NCBI RefSeq assembly: GCF_040054535.1
Contig: NC_090795.1
Coordinates: 6,361,501 to 6,425,500, forward strand
Direction of reading: 5' to 3'
DNA length: 64,000 nt
From: Antennarius striatus
Lineage: Eukaryota > Chordata > Actinopteri > Lophiiformes > Antennariidae
Numbering within the stretch: the first letter of the stretch is position 1; every line of letters begins with the position of its first letter. The notes under the pieces were generated by a model. That model saw only the letters and a program-made list of their open reading frames with translations. It had not been told where the DNA came from and ran no database searches. Positions 12,515 through 25,294 of this stretch are shown one piece after another. The position numbers and the translations under genes are program-made.

Positions 12515-13496
12515 CTACAGTTTGTGCTCTTCAAGAATTAGCTTGACAGGGTTCCTGTTCCATCCGTTCTTCTCCTTTCGGCTTTTCCCATCCGTTGGTT
12601 TCCTAAAATCAAAAAAACAAAAGAAAGTACAGTATTAACGCAATAGTTAATTTTTGTTTAGTGCACATATAACAATTCAAAGGGTTTGACTACAATATAC
12701 AGTATATATTTTTATCTTCAGTATGGATGTTCAAGACGGCATGGTCAACACTACTAATACAGTATTGAAGGACACTAGTAAAAATTCAACTGCTGACCTG
12801 GTGAAGTCAATACTAAACACCAGTAGCATAATCAGAGGAATGACGATGTCCCTGTCCTTTGACAATTAATACAATAATATAAAAAAGGGATACCTAGAAG
12901 AATTTTAATCACCCAGTTGTACTTATAATTTATCCTGATTGTCCACACTGAGTAATTATCACACACTACCACTCATTACTTGTACTTTTTAAATATCTAT
13001 AATCAACTCACATCAGCTCTGCATGGTCTTGAAGTTCAACATTGAGAGTTTCAGGCAAGAGCAGACAAAGAGCCCCAGCAATAATAGGGATGATGCCATA
13101 TATCACCATGGGGATGGCATAATGGAAGACCTCTAGGAGCCAGATTAGTGGGGCAACAATGCCCGCCACATTAGCACACATGGAGTTTAGGCCCACACCT
13201 TTCTGCCTGGAATAAAATACAATGGATAGAAAACATTCAATATATAATTGTCATGTATATGAGAAATAGAAAACAGAGATTTGGTCCTGCAGAGTCAAAT
13301 CACATCAAATAACTTTATTTATAATCCATTTGTCATGCAAGAAAATGCAACGCAAAGTGGTTTACAGAAATAAAAACAAGAAACACAATTGCAGAAAGAA
13401 AAATTATCACAAATAAATCCCCTCACTAACACCCTCCTTCAAGACACACGCAGGCACGCATGCATGAACACACACACACGCACGCACACACGCACA

Positions 13497-13572
<76 letters not shown>

Positions 13573-16500
13573 ATCACACACAATACAGTGAAATGCCGTG
13601 GCATGGAACCGAGAATCAAGGCCACCTTTGGGGACATCCACACTAGGAGGAACCACAGGCCGTGCCTACGGGGGGACTAACATCCAGGCCCCGGACTCTG
13701 AGGCAGTGAAATCCCAAACATAAAGGACGAACCCCCAGCCAGTTGGGCCATAGGAACCCAAGGACCCCCATCAGCAGCCCCCAGTGTGGAGAACCCCCCC
13801 CCCTTAGGAAATACTGGAGTAAAAGCTAAAGACTACAAGCGTAAAATAGGACTAAAAGAATAATTATAATGAAATAGATATAGTACAAATATAAAATATG
13901 CAAGATTAGAAAATGAAATATAATAGATACAATACCAGTAATAAAATAAATACAGAAGACTTTTTAAGATTAACATCATCTTAAGAAGGGCTTGAAATTT
14001 TAGTGAAAGGCCTGAATAAAAAGGTGTGTCTGTGTGTGGTAATTGGATGCAAAACTAGCATTTTTGGAAAGGGAATGGCAGGTGCAATCAGAAGCAGGTA
14101 GGGTCATTCTTGCATGAATGAAAGTGAACAAAATGGAATGGATGCATGTTGGTGAGCAGTATAAATCCGTGTTTAATTGAAAAACTGAAGGAGCTTTAGT
14201 AATAGATGAGTGGAATTTGTTCTGATGAGGAGAGAGTGGTTAACAAACAAATGAGGAAGGATATGCGGAGAGTGTAGGCTCTGACAGCGTAAAAAAGGGA
14301 GGCCCTGGCTTGTCTGCGGCAGTGGTGGGTGAAAGTATGGATTGATGGGCAGGAAACCTTTTTCTCAAACACCCAAGAGAGGGGACTTTGGAGCCTGTAG
14401 GCACGCTGAATGAGGAAGAGTCCTGTGGTAGAGTTGGTCAATTTACTGTGGGCATACTCTACCCACTCAAGCTGCTGGGACCAGAAAAAGAGGTGAGACC
14501 CTAACACAAGGAACCATCTCCATTTCCTGTTCATCCCCTCCATTTGCCCGTTCTACTGTGGGTGGACACCTGATGATAGACTTACAGTGGTCCATGCAGA
14601 CTTGAATAAGTCCTTCCAGAAGATTGAGGTCAACTGCAGTTCTCATGGAATCACTTTGACAGGGAAGCTATGCAACATGTAGCAAAACTCGTTCAGTAGT
14701 CTCCTTGGTCAAGGGGAGGATAGGCAGAGGTACAAATTGGGCCAACTTGCTAAACCTGCACACCACGGTGAGAATGACAGTGTGGCCATTGGACAGTGGC
14801 AGTCTGGTGACAAAGTGTCAAGAGGAGCTCAGGCAAGGGCTGGAGAAGGCTAGTAGGGATCCAATGGGAGGGCTGAAGACAGGGTAGGCACCAAGAACTC
14901 ACGAGTGTCCTCCTCCAGCATGGGCCATCAGAACCTCCACAGAATCACATCCTTGCAATGGTGAATTTCATGGTGACAGCTACGTCTGGAGTCGTGTGCT
15001 CACTGGAGAGGACCATAGTACAGAGCAGCTGGAATTAATAGATGTCTGGAGTTCAGACACTGGGTCTTCGATGATGCTCCAGGGCAGCTTTAACTCCTTG
15101 ATGTTTTAGGAGAGAGGAGGGACCGGGTAGGAGAGCAGGATGGTCATGTAGAGGCTGGCAGAGGTTTCCTCACCCTGAAGGAATTGCCAGAACAGAGCAT
15201 CAGACTTCATGTTTTGGGATCCAGGATACTAAGAGAGAGAAAAGTTGAAATGGGTGAGAAAGAGGGACAAACAGCTCTGATGGGAATTCAACCTTTTGGC
15301 AAATTGGATATACTCGAAGTTTTGGTCAGATGAAGGTTGGCTGGTTGGTCCCCTCGAAACAAATGCACAAGAGCTCTTCATTTCCAATGTCCTATTTACT
15401 TTTGTCCAGAGCTAGTTATCGAGGAGAAGAACGTACAGGAGTGAAGCATTTAATCCTTTGCAGCCCCAGTAAGAGGACTGCTCACACTCTCATGTAGGAA
15501 GTATCCTCCTCAATCATGAGTTGCTCCTCCAGGTCAAGCATTTAGAAGATGGGAGCAGATGTGGATCAAGCCTTGAGGGACTGGAAAAGGTTGTCAGCAG
15601 CAGAATTGGAATCAGAAAGAGGCAGGGTCAGAACCTGGAAGGCAATCAAAACCCTGGAAAGTGTTGCACAAATGACAAATAGAAATCTGGCAGGCCATGG
15701 GTGTTGAGGACCAGTATAAATTGGGGGTTTAATGAAAAGCATTGGCAGTAGTAGGAACAGGTGAGCGGAGTTTATTCTGATAAGGAGTGAGTGGCTGACA
15801 AATAGGTGAGGAGGGGCAGGTGGAGGGTACTGGCTGTGATAATTTAGACCTTACTCGATGAATAATTAAATCGATTGTGCATTATCTGACCATAAAGGTG
15901 TAATATGTAAGAGTAACAGCAGAAATACAGCGAACACACAGAGTAAATACATCGACATTCACGAAAGTATAATCTATGCTTTTTTTTTAACCCCGATATA
16001 ATAAGCAGCAGAAGAAAAAATGACATTACCTTACAACAGTTGGGTACAATTCTGCACTGTAAACAAAGGCGATGTTGAAAGAGGCGGTAGAGCAAAATTT
16101 ACCGAGTACTGCTATGGTCGTTGTCACCACTGGAAGATCTGTTGGATTGATAATATATTTCAGAAACATGTGAAACAACAATAAATTATTGCAAATGATA
16201 TTCCTTCAGCAATACCTGTTGGAATAGCAAGGATGACAAGGCAAGCAATGCCTGCAAAAACTTCGAAGCCTGCTTGGGATATTCTCCTTCCCAAATACTG
16301 AATTAGAACCAAACTGCTAAAGTTTGCAGGCATTTCAATAACACCAAAGGTGAACTGTGTGAGGTAGATATTGAGGCCAAAATTGCCAACATTGATGCTC
16401 AGCCCATAATACACAAGACTTGACGCAAACCTGGAAACACAGATGAGGAGACATATTCAGGTTTCATTAAATTTATAGTGATGTATGCTTCTGACACAGA

Positions 16501-18606
16501 AATGCACTAGGAATGGGTTATTATAGGTATGTCACTGACAATATCATTAAGCCTTAAAAAGAAGACACACCAGATGCATCCCATTATGAGGTTTCGTTTT
16601 CTCAGATATGGTATTCTGAAGATGTCCAACATGTTTCTTCTTTCAGGTGAATCCGTAATCTCTAACTGAACAGGTAAGGAATAGGTTTCATCAAACATAC
16701 ACATCTCAGACAAAGATTAAGGTTATTTCTTTGAGAAATTGTGAACAATACTGTTCACCTTGTCTAGATTATCTTCTGGAATTGTCCTCCCATTCATCTG
16801 GGCTGCCCTCTGAAGCAACTTTAGTGCTTCCTCCTTTCTGCCTTGGGTAAGGAGCCAGCGAGCTGATTCTGGGAGGAAACTATTAAAAACACGATAATAC
16901 AAAAGTATAATAAATCAGCCCTTCTGGAAATATTTTTGTTTAATTGTACATAATGGAATGTCAAGTATCATGAAGTAATATAGGCTTCTGACCAGTAAAA
17001 AAATATCAGGACAACAATAAAAGGGCTGGAGAGAACAAGCTGCAAGATCCTCCAGTTGGGAACTAAATATGCGATGCCGGACAACACGATCAGCCCAACA
17101 GAATAGGATGCCATGATGACTATTGTACAAGAAGCAGCTCTCGAAGGATCAGTCCATTCTATTCCTGTGAAACAGGAATGTGTTTCACACGTTGAGTGTG
17201 TAGCCCAGCAACTATATAAAATATATTGTACACGTTAATAATTTAACTATACAATAAGTATGTGGCCAATCTGCAACAAATCAGTCCTATATTTTTCATG
17301 CTGCTTACTTTTTGCCATTCCTAATTTTTCATGTGTTATAAGCCCACTTTATAGAGGGTTTTAACAGAGGTCCTTCTTGAAAGTATATTGATTTTGCTGA
17401 CACTGCATGAGATTATTCAAAAATCAAAAACCGCTGTATAACTATCAAACATATAGTAAATATAATAAAGATAATAATGATAACAACAACAGCAACAAAA
17501 ATTATAAGAATAATAATAAAAATATTGAGAAGTAGAAGAGGAAGAAGAAGGGTCGACTTGCAGATCTCATGAAAATGGAGTTCAAATTACTTGACAGAAA
17601 AAACAACAATAATAATATTAAACTTTTTGACCTACCAATCACAGTTAAAGTCATTACAATGGCAGCAACTGAAATCCCGCAGAAAAATCTGAGGACCATA
17701 TAAACATAGATGTTTGGTGAGAAAGCAACGGCCACACCAAACAACAGTTGGAGGAAGAGTGACAGCAGGATCCCACAACGTCGACCAAACCTAAATTGAA
17801 AAAAGAACAGGGCCTTTCTTAAATTCATACAGTGATGATGGGATCTCTTTGTATCTCAAATCTGAAAATATTCATTTTTAACTTTATTTTCTTATTTATT
17901 TCTTACTTACTTATTAACATTTATTTTCTTACATATTGTTATCAAAACTATCATTTGACAATAATAATAAAGAACGTTACCAAGCAACACATGACATGGG
18001 AGTGGACGGTCGATACCTGTCAGAAATTGCCCCAAATATTGGTGCTCCCAATAAAAAACCTGCCATGTAGACAGACTGTGATGCTTGAATCAAACCATTT
18101 TTGTCACACACTAGATCAAACTGAAAACAGGACAGGGTGAAAATTAAATAAGCCAAATGCCAGTTTGAGGAGTTTGATGCTGTGGTCTATCTATCATACA
18201 ATCTGATTATTGCATGAATATTTTTTTTTACCTCTGTCAGAGTGCTTGAACCATCTTTCAGCGTATCATAGTCCCATCCATCTGTGCATCCAGTTGTACT
18301 GTTAATTCCATACGCTTCAATGGTTTCCAGATCCCAATCCACAGGTGTGAACATTTTACAGCTTTCAAAACTTCCATCTTCATTCAGTGGGAGGGTGAGA
18401 TTTTTCTGTTCCTCCCCTGTCAGGTTGGGTCCACGCTCCAAAATCCAGTCAGTGTTGCAGTGATGAGGGAAGCTCATACCTGTAAATATCTCACCAAATG
18501 TAACAAAAGCACACAACATGCCAGGGACACATGATGCAATTAAGAAACACTTCTGAAACAAACCGAACTCCCCAATGTCCTTTAGAACTTGTCCAAAGCT
18601 GCTCAT
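12515..18606 (-). CDS. SLC22 transporter, slc22a13-like, gene C
   Basis: Third array member, predicted 542 aa. Exons in transcript order: 18232-18606, 18017-18120, 17636-17790, 16993-17164, 16759-16879, 16571-16665, 16216-16430, 16030-16138, 13012-13206, 12515-12602. Intron 8 is swollen to about 2.8 kb by a microsatellite, dispersed repeats and a Gypsy fossil. The last exon is 88 nt rather than 70, adding six mostly charged or polar residues before LILEEHKL. The key oddity is TM11: the Arg that marks organic anion transporters (461 in A, B and D-F) is Asn, with codon AAT replacing CGT. TM8 also has Asn377, so both classic cationic substrate-site residues are absent. An upstream in-frame Met (MKALQTQC) exists, but MSSFGQVL is taken as the start by conservation. 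The gene is otherwise open and should encode a full-length protein. Confidence 0.88.
13270..13700. repeat. dispersed repeat with CA microsatellite, intron 8 of gene C
   Basis: Starts with the ATCACATCAAATAACTTTATT motif common to a dispersed fish repeat and contains an (AC)n array at about 13487-13569. No coding content. Confidence 0.55.
14130..15850 (-). mobile_element. Ty3/Gypsy LTR retrotransposon fossil in intron 8 of gene C
   Basis: An old, clearly broken minus-strand element. Integrase-like sequence is recognisable at about 14.35-14.88 kb. Related direct repeats at about 14150-14290 and 15700-15845 may be what is left of the LTRs. Most of the internal coding region is missing and the rest has several breaks. 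It is absent from intron 8 of the other genes, but its two repeats are well diverged, so it is old. Confidence 0.55.
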
Positions 18607-18715
18607 ATTGACATGACACTGAGTTTGCAGTGCTTTCAAATCAAAGTGCAGAGCGAGATATAGAATAACCTTAACCTTATACTGTTAATGTATATAGACA
18701 GATATGATATTGCTG

Positions 18716-18728
18716 ATCAATCATTAAC
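18716..18728 (-). promoter_or_regulatory. HNF1-like site upstream of gene C
   Basis: Minus-strand GTTAATGATTGAT, about 110 bp before the ATG. The first ten bases fit the HNF1 consensus exactly. A GTATAAGG sequence is nearer the gene. Confidence 0.45.
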
Positions 18729-18874
18729 CCAGGACAAATCAAGAGTGCCATTCACGAAGAAAAATACCTTCGGGCTTATGTTGTAATAGGGACCACCAGC
18801 AATATTTTATTGCCGGCCATAAAACACCAAGTAAATATAATGAGCTATAGGAGAGAGAAGATGTTAATCTACAC

Positions 18875-19920
18875 CACGTGTCTAACTCATGGACCGTGGG
18901 CATAATGTGGCCCACCACATAATTTTATGTTCCCCGCAAGACCTTAAAAGGTCTGATTATCTACTAATAAGTCAAAAGGGTGCATTGACCATAAACTATT
19001 CATCCATCCATTTTCCTTCATCACTTTATCCACCGTCGCGGGTCACGGGGAGCTGGAGCGTATCCCAGCTGGCTTAGGGCGTGAGACAGGGGAATCCCCG
19101 GGCACAAAAGATGGACAATGATCCCAAAATGTCCATAAAGAGAAAAATGTATTCAGATGGAACGATTTTGCAAGAAAAGTGGGAAAATGTATACGTGTTT
19201 ATGCTTCAAGGAGAGAATGTGGTTTGTCTTTCGTGTTGTGAGGCAGTGTCGGTTGTCAAAGGATACAAGATTGTTGGCATTTTGACACCAAATGCGGAGC
19301 TAAGTATGCTAATGTGAGCCTTAAAGAAAAACAGCAAATTGTGAAAGTATTAAAAGGAAAACTGTGGTCACAGCAGGATATGTTAAAGAAAGCTTTGACA
19401 AAAAATAAAGCAGAAGACAAAGCTAGGTTTATTGTGGCTAAAGAAATCGCCCATGCTGCTACCCACTTTTTCTAGAGGCGTGAAGTCAGATCTTTCTGTC
19501 ACTGAGGAGCTGTAAGGTCATGAGTAAAAATGCATCACTCTTGGAAAAATTAGTGAGATTAACGACAGATGTTGCACCTGCAATGTATGGAGAAAAAGCC
19601 GACTTGGTTGGACTCATCGAGGAGAAAATATAAAAAAGTAACAGCCACATGCCTCTGGAAATGTACTATTGCATTATCAATTGAGATGTGTTGTGTGGGA
19701 AGGTGCTGGGGATGGATGATATAGTGAAAACAGTGAACTTAATTTGTGCGCGCACCCTAAATCACCACCAGTTCGAACTGTTGTTGCAGGAGATGGACTT
19801 GGAGCACGGAGACGTGCCATACCACACAGATGTACGGTGGCTGATTAGGAGCAAAGTCCTCAAATGATTTTTTGATCTTGAGGAAGACATCGCTGTTTTA
19901 ATGCGGAGTAAAGGGAAAAA
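18875..19920 (+). mobile_element. hAT transposon relic with transposase remains
   Basis: The left end CACGTGTCTAACTCATGGAC resembles a hAT terminal sequence. Downstream plus-strand pieces match a GTF2IRD2/ZBED-like hAT transposase: a BED-like CLSCCEAVSVVKGY segment, [20 protein letters not shown], and [12 protein letters not shown]. The frame is broken by several stops and shifts, and no right end was seen before 19920. A common fish repeat lies inside at about 19000-19090. Confidence 0.7.
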
Positions 19921-20460
19921 AACCTTACAAATGATATTCAGTTACAAGAATGACACACTTTGAAATTGTCATGATGCTGATTACAGTGTAGGCTATAGTT
20001 GGTGCTCTTCAAGAATTAACTCGAAAGGGTTCCTGCTACATTTACTGTAGGTCCATCCATTGCTTTCTTAAATTAAAAATAAAAAAACAGAAGCAATTTA
20101 TTTCCTTTATGCTCTAATTTCTATTCAGTGCAAATATAAAAACTCAAAGCATTTGACCTCAAAATTTTTTGTATCTTCCGCACCGAACACAGCATGGTTA
20201 ACTCTGATAATACAATATCAAATGACACTAGTCAAAATTCAACTGCTGACAGGGTGAAGTCAATACTAAACACCAGTGGCATGAATGGAGGAATGACAAT
20301 GTCCCTATCCTTTGACAATTAATACAATTCTATAAAACAGTGTGACCAAAAAATAATTTTTAATCATGTACTTAAGTGGTAATTAATCTTGATTCTTCAC
20401 ACTGAGTTATCATCATACACTACCGGTCATTACATGCACTCTGATTATTTTACATATATA
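19920..20460 (-). pseudogene. remnant of a deleted slc22a13-like copy (exon 10 plus intron 9)
   Basis: An exon-10-like block at 19993-20067, with its downstream flank, is followed by intron-9-like sequence up to about 20.45 kb. This then passes straight into the inter-gene spacer seen upstream of gene D (compare 25.1-25.3 kb). Exons 9 to 1 are missing, so one unit seems to have lost its body by deletion. The exon itself carries a 5-base insertion relative to gene D that shifts the frame before the conserved tail. It cannot serve as the terminal exon of D, which has its own at 21048-21117. Confidence 0.7.
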
Positions 20461-21047
20461 GCACAATATACAGTAGTGCCTCATTAAAAATATTAAAGCA
20501 GACCATCAGTACTTATAGGAGAAACCTAAAATACACTGTAAGAAAAGAAAGAACCCAGATTTATTCTTATTTAATGAGAGGAAAGATTTAGCAATTTGGA
20601 ATATACTTCAAAACATTTCAGGAAAATAAATAAACATTTTTCAGGCATGTGTTTGAGTGGTGAGCATCCATCCAAGAATTAGGAATGCCGTGTCTACCTC
20701 CAGATCCAGGGGGAAGAGGCGGCTGAAGAGCTGACCAGGGAAGAACGCAGTCGTTTTGTTTTTTGGTTTCTTTTGCTTTTTTGTTTCTATTTTACTGTAT
20801 GAGGTCTATTTTTATTATTTATTAGTGGGTTGCTTATTCTTTATTTTGTGCTTGACTGTTTTGCGACCATTTTACTTCTTTATTGTCTTGTGTTTATGGA
20901 TTTTTGAGTGCTGTGTTTTGTATTATTGTTTTTTTAATTTGTCATCTAATTTCTTGCATTTAGGCTTTTTGCATGCAGACAAACAATTGTATTCAGTTAC
21001 AAGAATGAGACACTGGGACTTTGTGATGATGCTGATTACATTGTAGG

Positions 21048-23606
21048 CTAACATTTATGTTCTTCAAGAATTAGCTCAGTGGAGTTCCTGCTCCACTTAG
21101 GTCCATCCATTGGATTCCTAAAATTAAACAAAGAAAAGCAACATATTACCTTAATACTCTAATTTTTGATTAATGCAGATATAACAATTTAAAACGCTTG
21201 TCCCCAATATTTTATCTATCTTCATCACCAACGCTCAAGACAAAATGGTCAACTCTGAAAATACAATGTTGAAGTATACTAGTCAAAATTCAACTGCTGA
21301 CCCAGTGAAGTCAATACTAAACATCAGTGGCACAATTAGAGGAATGGCGATGTTCCTATCCTTTGACAATTAATACAATTATATAAAAAAGGGCTGCCAA
21401 CAAGAATTTTTAATCAAGAATAATTAATCTTGATTTTCCACACTGAGTAATCATCACACACTACCACTCATTACACGTACTTTTCAAATATCTATAATCA
21501 ACTCACATCAGCTCTGCATGGTCTTGAAGTTCAACATTGAGAGTTTCAGGCAAGAGCAGACAAAGAGCCCCAGCAATAATAGGGATGATGCCATATATCA
21601 CCATGGGGATGGCATAATGGAAGACCTCCAGGAGCCAGATTAGTGGAGCGAGGATGCCGGCCACACGAGCACACATGGAGTTTAGGCCCACACCTTTCTG
21701 CCTAGAATAAAACATAATGGATTGTAAATGATTAATGTATAATTGTAATTAATTGTAATTAATGTAAAATGTATAATATGTATATAAAAATAGAAAAACA
21801 ATTCAAAGAGGGTAAAAGACAACAGAGAGAGTGCAAGTGTGAGTGTGAAAACAATTCTTGAAATCGTTTCAACCATTTTAGAGCAAAGTGATATCATGTC
21901 TTACAAGAACCCGGGGGAAATGCTGACACAGTCAAATTTGGGAATTAAATTTTAAACATCAACAAAAGCAACACTCTCTAATAGGTAAGTCCATAAAAGT
22001 TTCCTTGACACTCAGAGCAAAGTACAGACGTGGGCGGCAGAGCGGGTCGTCCAATGTTCTGAGATCGGCGGTTCAATTCCCGCTCCCACCCAAAAGTGAC
22101 ACCCGGAGGTGAGCTGACAGTGGGAGGTGTCAGCTCACCTCCGGAGCACTGCCGAGGCGCCCTTGAGCAAGGTGCCGTCCCCCCTTGTTACATGTTTTGA
22201 TACATTTTTATGCTTTATAAAACATTTATGTCTGAATTTTGTGGGCTTGGAACGGATTAGGGCATTTGCATGGAAAACGCGTCTCTACTTACGAATTTTC
22301 TACTTACGAAATTTCTTCCAGAACCAATTTATTTCGTAAGTAGAGGTACCACTGTATGTGGATATGAATGAAAGCATAATCTAGGCTCTTTTTATTTCAA
22401 TATGATCATAATGAGCAGAAGAAAAAAGAATGACATTACCTTACAACAGTTGGGTACAATTCTGCACTGTAAACAAAGGCGATGCTGAAAGAGGCAGTGG
22501 CTCCAAATTTGCCCAGTACTGCTATGGTCGTTGTCACCACTGGAAGATCTGATGGATTAATAATACATTTCAGAAACAAGTTTAATAAAAAATGAATTAT
22601 GGCAAATGTTATACCTACAGCCATACCTTTTGGGATTGCAAGGATCACAAGACAAGCAATGCCCGCAAAAACTTCGAAACCTGCTTGGGTTATTCTCCTT
22701 CCCAAAACCTGAATTAGAAACAAGCCGCTTAAGTTCGCAGGGATTTCAACAACACTAAAGGTGAACTGTGTGAGGTAGATATTGAGGCCAAAATTGCCAA
22801 CATTGATGCTCAGCCCATAATACACAAGACTTGACGCAAACCTGGAAACACAGATGAGGAGACATATTCAGGTTTCATTAAATTTATAGTGGTGTTTATT
22901 TTTGACACAGAAATGCATTAGTAATGGTTTATTACGCCATTGACAATATCACCGAGCCTTAGAAAGAAGACACACCAGATGCATCCCAGTATGAGGGTTC
23001 GTTTTCTCAGATATGGTATTCTGAAGATGTCCAACATGTTTCTTCTTTCAGGTGAATCCGTAATCTCTAACTGAACAGGTAAGGAATAGGTTTCATCACA
23101 CATACACATATCAAAAAAAGATTATTTCCTTGAGAAATTGTGAACAATACTGTTCACCTTGTCTAGATTATCTTCTGGTATTGTCCTCCCATTAATCTGG
23201 GCTGCCCTCTGAAGCAACTTTAGTGCTTCCTCTTTTCTGCCTTGGGTAAGGAGCCAGCGAGCTGATTCTGGGAGGAAACTATTAAAACAGGGTAATGATA
23301 ATGAATAAATATCAGCCCTTCTGTCAATATTTTGGTTAATACATGATGGAATATCAAGTATCATGATGGGGTAGGCTGCTGACCAGTAAAACAATACCAG
23401 GACCACAAAAAAAGGGCTGGCAAGCACAAGCTGCAAGGTCCTCCAGTTGGGAATTAAATATGCGATGCCGCACAACACCATCAACCCAACAGAATAGGAT
23501 ATCATGAGGGCTATTGTACAAGAACCAGCTTTGGATGGATCGTTCCATTCCATTCCTGGAAACAGGAATGTGTTTCACATGTTGAGCATGAAACTACACA
23601 CACACA

Positions 23607-23674
<68 letters not shown>

Positions 23675-24868
23675 CACACACACACATTGTCTACCTTTAC
23701 AATTAAAGTATACAACAATAATTTAGCCAATCTACATCAACTTGACATCTCATGCAAATGAAGTTCAAAGTACTTAACAGCAACAATAATAATGAACATT
23801 TTGACCTACCAATCACAGTTAAAATCATAACAATGGAAGCAACTGCTAACCCACAGAAAAATCTGAAAACTGTATACACATAGATATTGGGTGAGAAAGC
23901 AACGGCCAGACTAAACAACAGTTGGAGGAAGAGTGCCAGCAGGACCCCACGACGGCGACCAAACCTAAATTGAAAGAAGAGGAGCTTAAATTCATACAGT
24001 GATAATTGGATCTCTGTGTATCTCAAATCTGAAAGTGTTCATTTTTAACATTCATGTTCTTACATATTGTTATCAAAACTATCATTTGACAATAATGATA
24101 AAGAACATTACCAAGGAACACATTACATGGGAGTGGATGGTCGATACCACAGAACGATAATCGGATCTCTCTGTGTATCCTATTTAACATTTCTTTTCTT
24201 ACTTATTGCTCTAAAACTATAACCTTTTTATAGGTTTGATGCAGAATAAAGATAATGAACATTATGAAGACAACACATGACATGGGAATGGACGGTCGAT
24301 ACCTGTCGGAAATTGCCCCGAATGTTAGTGCTCCAAATGAAAAACCTGCCATGTAGACAGACTGTGATGCTCGAATGAAGACATTTTTGTCACACACTAG
24401 ATCAAACTGAGAACAGGACAGAGAGAGAAAAAAAATAGAAATACTTCAAAGTGACGACTTTAATCTGATTATTACATGAATATTTTATTTTACCTCTGTC
24501 AGAGTGCTTGAACCATCTTTCAGCGTATCATAGTCCCATCCATCTGTGCATCCAGTTGTACTGTTAATTCCGTACGCTTTAATGGTTTCCAGATCCCAAT
24601 CCACAGGTGTGAACATTTTACAGCTTTCAAAACTTCCATCTTCGTTCACTGGTAGGGTGAGATTTTTCTGTTCCTCTTCTGTCAGGTTGGGTCCGCGCCC
24701 CAAAATCCAGTCAGTGTTGCAGTGATGAGGGAAAGTCATACCAGTAAAAATATCACCAAATGTAACAAAAGCACACAACATGCCAGGGACACATGATGCA
24801 ATTAATAGCCGCTTCTGAAACAGACCGAACTCCCCAATCTCCTTCAGAACTTGTCCAAAGCTGCTCAT
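21048..24868 (-). CDS. SLC22 transporter, slc22a13-like, gene D
   Basis: Fourth member, 536 aa. Exons in transcript order: 24494-24868, 24303-24406, 23810-23964, 23384-23555, 23158-23278, 22976-23070, 22627-22841, 22440-22548, 21507-21701, 21048-21117. Exons 1-9 and their introns are almost identical to gene E, including a SINE and a Tigger fragment in intron 8, but exon 10 differs (tail ILEEHKC, against ILEEHKL in E). This places one end of the recent duplication inside intron 9, near 21.42-21.48 kb. TM8 has Asn377, TM11 keeps Arg461. Intron 3 holds a mixed CACG/CA microsatellite. The 5' flank lacks about 54 bp present upstream of gene C, bringing the HNF1-like motif to 56 bp from the start codon. 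Promoter use is not visible from sequence. Confidence 0.9.
22030..22184 (+). mobile_element. tRNA-derived SINE in intron 8 of gene D
   Basis: GGCGGCAGAGCGGGTCGTCC and the B box GGTTCAATTCCCG are followed by the GAGCACTGCCGAGGCGCCC body. The copy abuts a Tigger-type fragment. The same composite is in gene E, so it predates the duplication. Confidence 0.65.
22186..22355 (-). mobile_element. Tigger/pogo-like terminal fragment in gene D intron 8
   Basis: On the minus strand it begins with the terminal repeat CAGTGGTACCTCTACTTACG next to a TA dinucleotide, then about 150 bp shared with the element at 63469. It stops where the SINE begins. Confidence 0.65.
23595..23686. repeat. (CACG)n/(CA)n microsatellite, gene D intron 3
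   Basis: Compound array at the same site as the CA array in gene E. Confidence 0.95.
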
Positions 24869-24923
24869 ATTGACATGACACTGAGTTTGCAGTGCTTTCA
24901 AATCAAAATATATGATCTTGTTT

Positions 24924-24936
24924 ATCAATCTTTAAC
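24924..24936 (-). promoter_or_regulatory. HNF1-like site upstream of gene D
   Basis: Minus-strand GTTAAAGATTGAT, 56 bp before the ATG. The shorter spacing comes from about 54 bp missing here relative to gene C. Confidence 0.4.
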
Positions 24937-25294
24937 CCAGGGCAAGTCAAGAATATCTTTCATGACTAAAGATACCTTTGGGCTTATGTTGTAAAACGGA
25001 AGAGCAGCAATATTTTATTGCCAGCCACAAAACACAAAGCAAAACTATATAGTGAGCTACAAGGAACAGAAAATGTTAATCTACACTATCAGTTATCTAA
25101 TTAATTTGCAATTATATGGTGCCTCATTAAAAATATTCAAGCAGACATTTAATACTTACAGGAGACATCTAAATTCACCTACAATCCATTATCAGGAAAG
25201 AAACAACACACATTTATTCATCTTTAATGAAAGGAAAACTTTCACACTTTTGGAATACAATGCAAAACATTTCAGGAAAAAAAATAAAAAATTT

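Noticed and set aside
13407-13656. ORFs rich in Cys-Val or His-Thr repeats
   Set aside because: They are translations of CA/TG microsatellites. The same applies at 5.5, 23.6, 28.4 and 61.3 kb.
22030-22095. tRNA-like sequence with a good B box
   Set aside because: It lacks a full cloverleaf, is joined to a SINE body and is repeated in gene E, so it is a SINE head rather than a tRNA gene.
23595-23686. Regularly spaced CACG units resembling a short repeat array
   Set aside because: It is a simple-sequence microsatellite with no spacers, not a CRISPR-like array.
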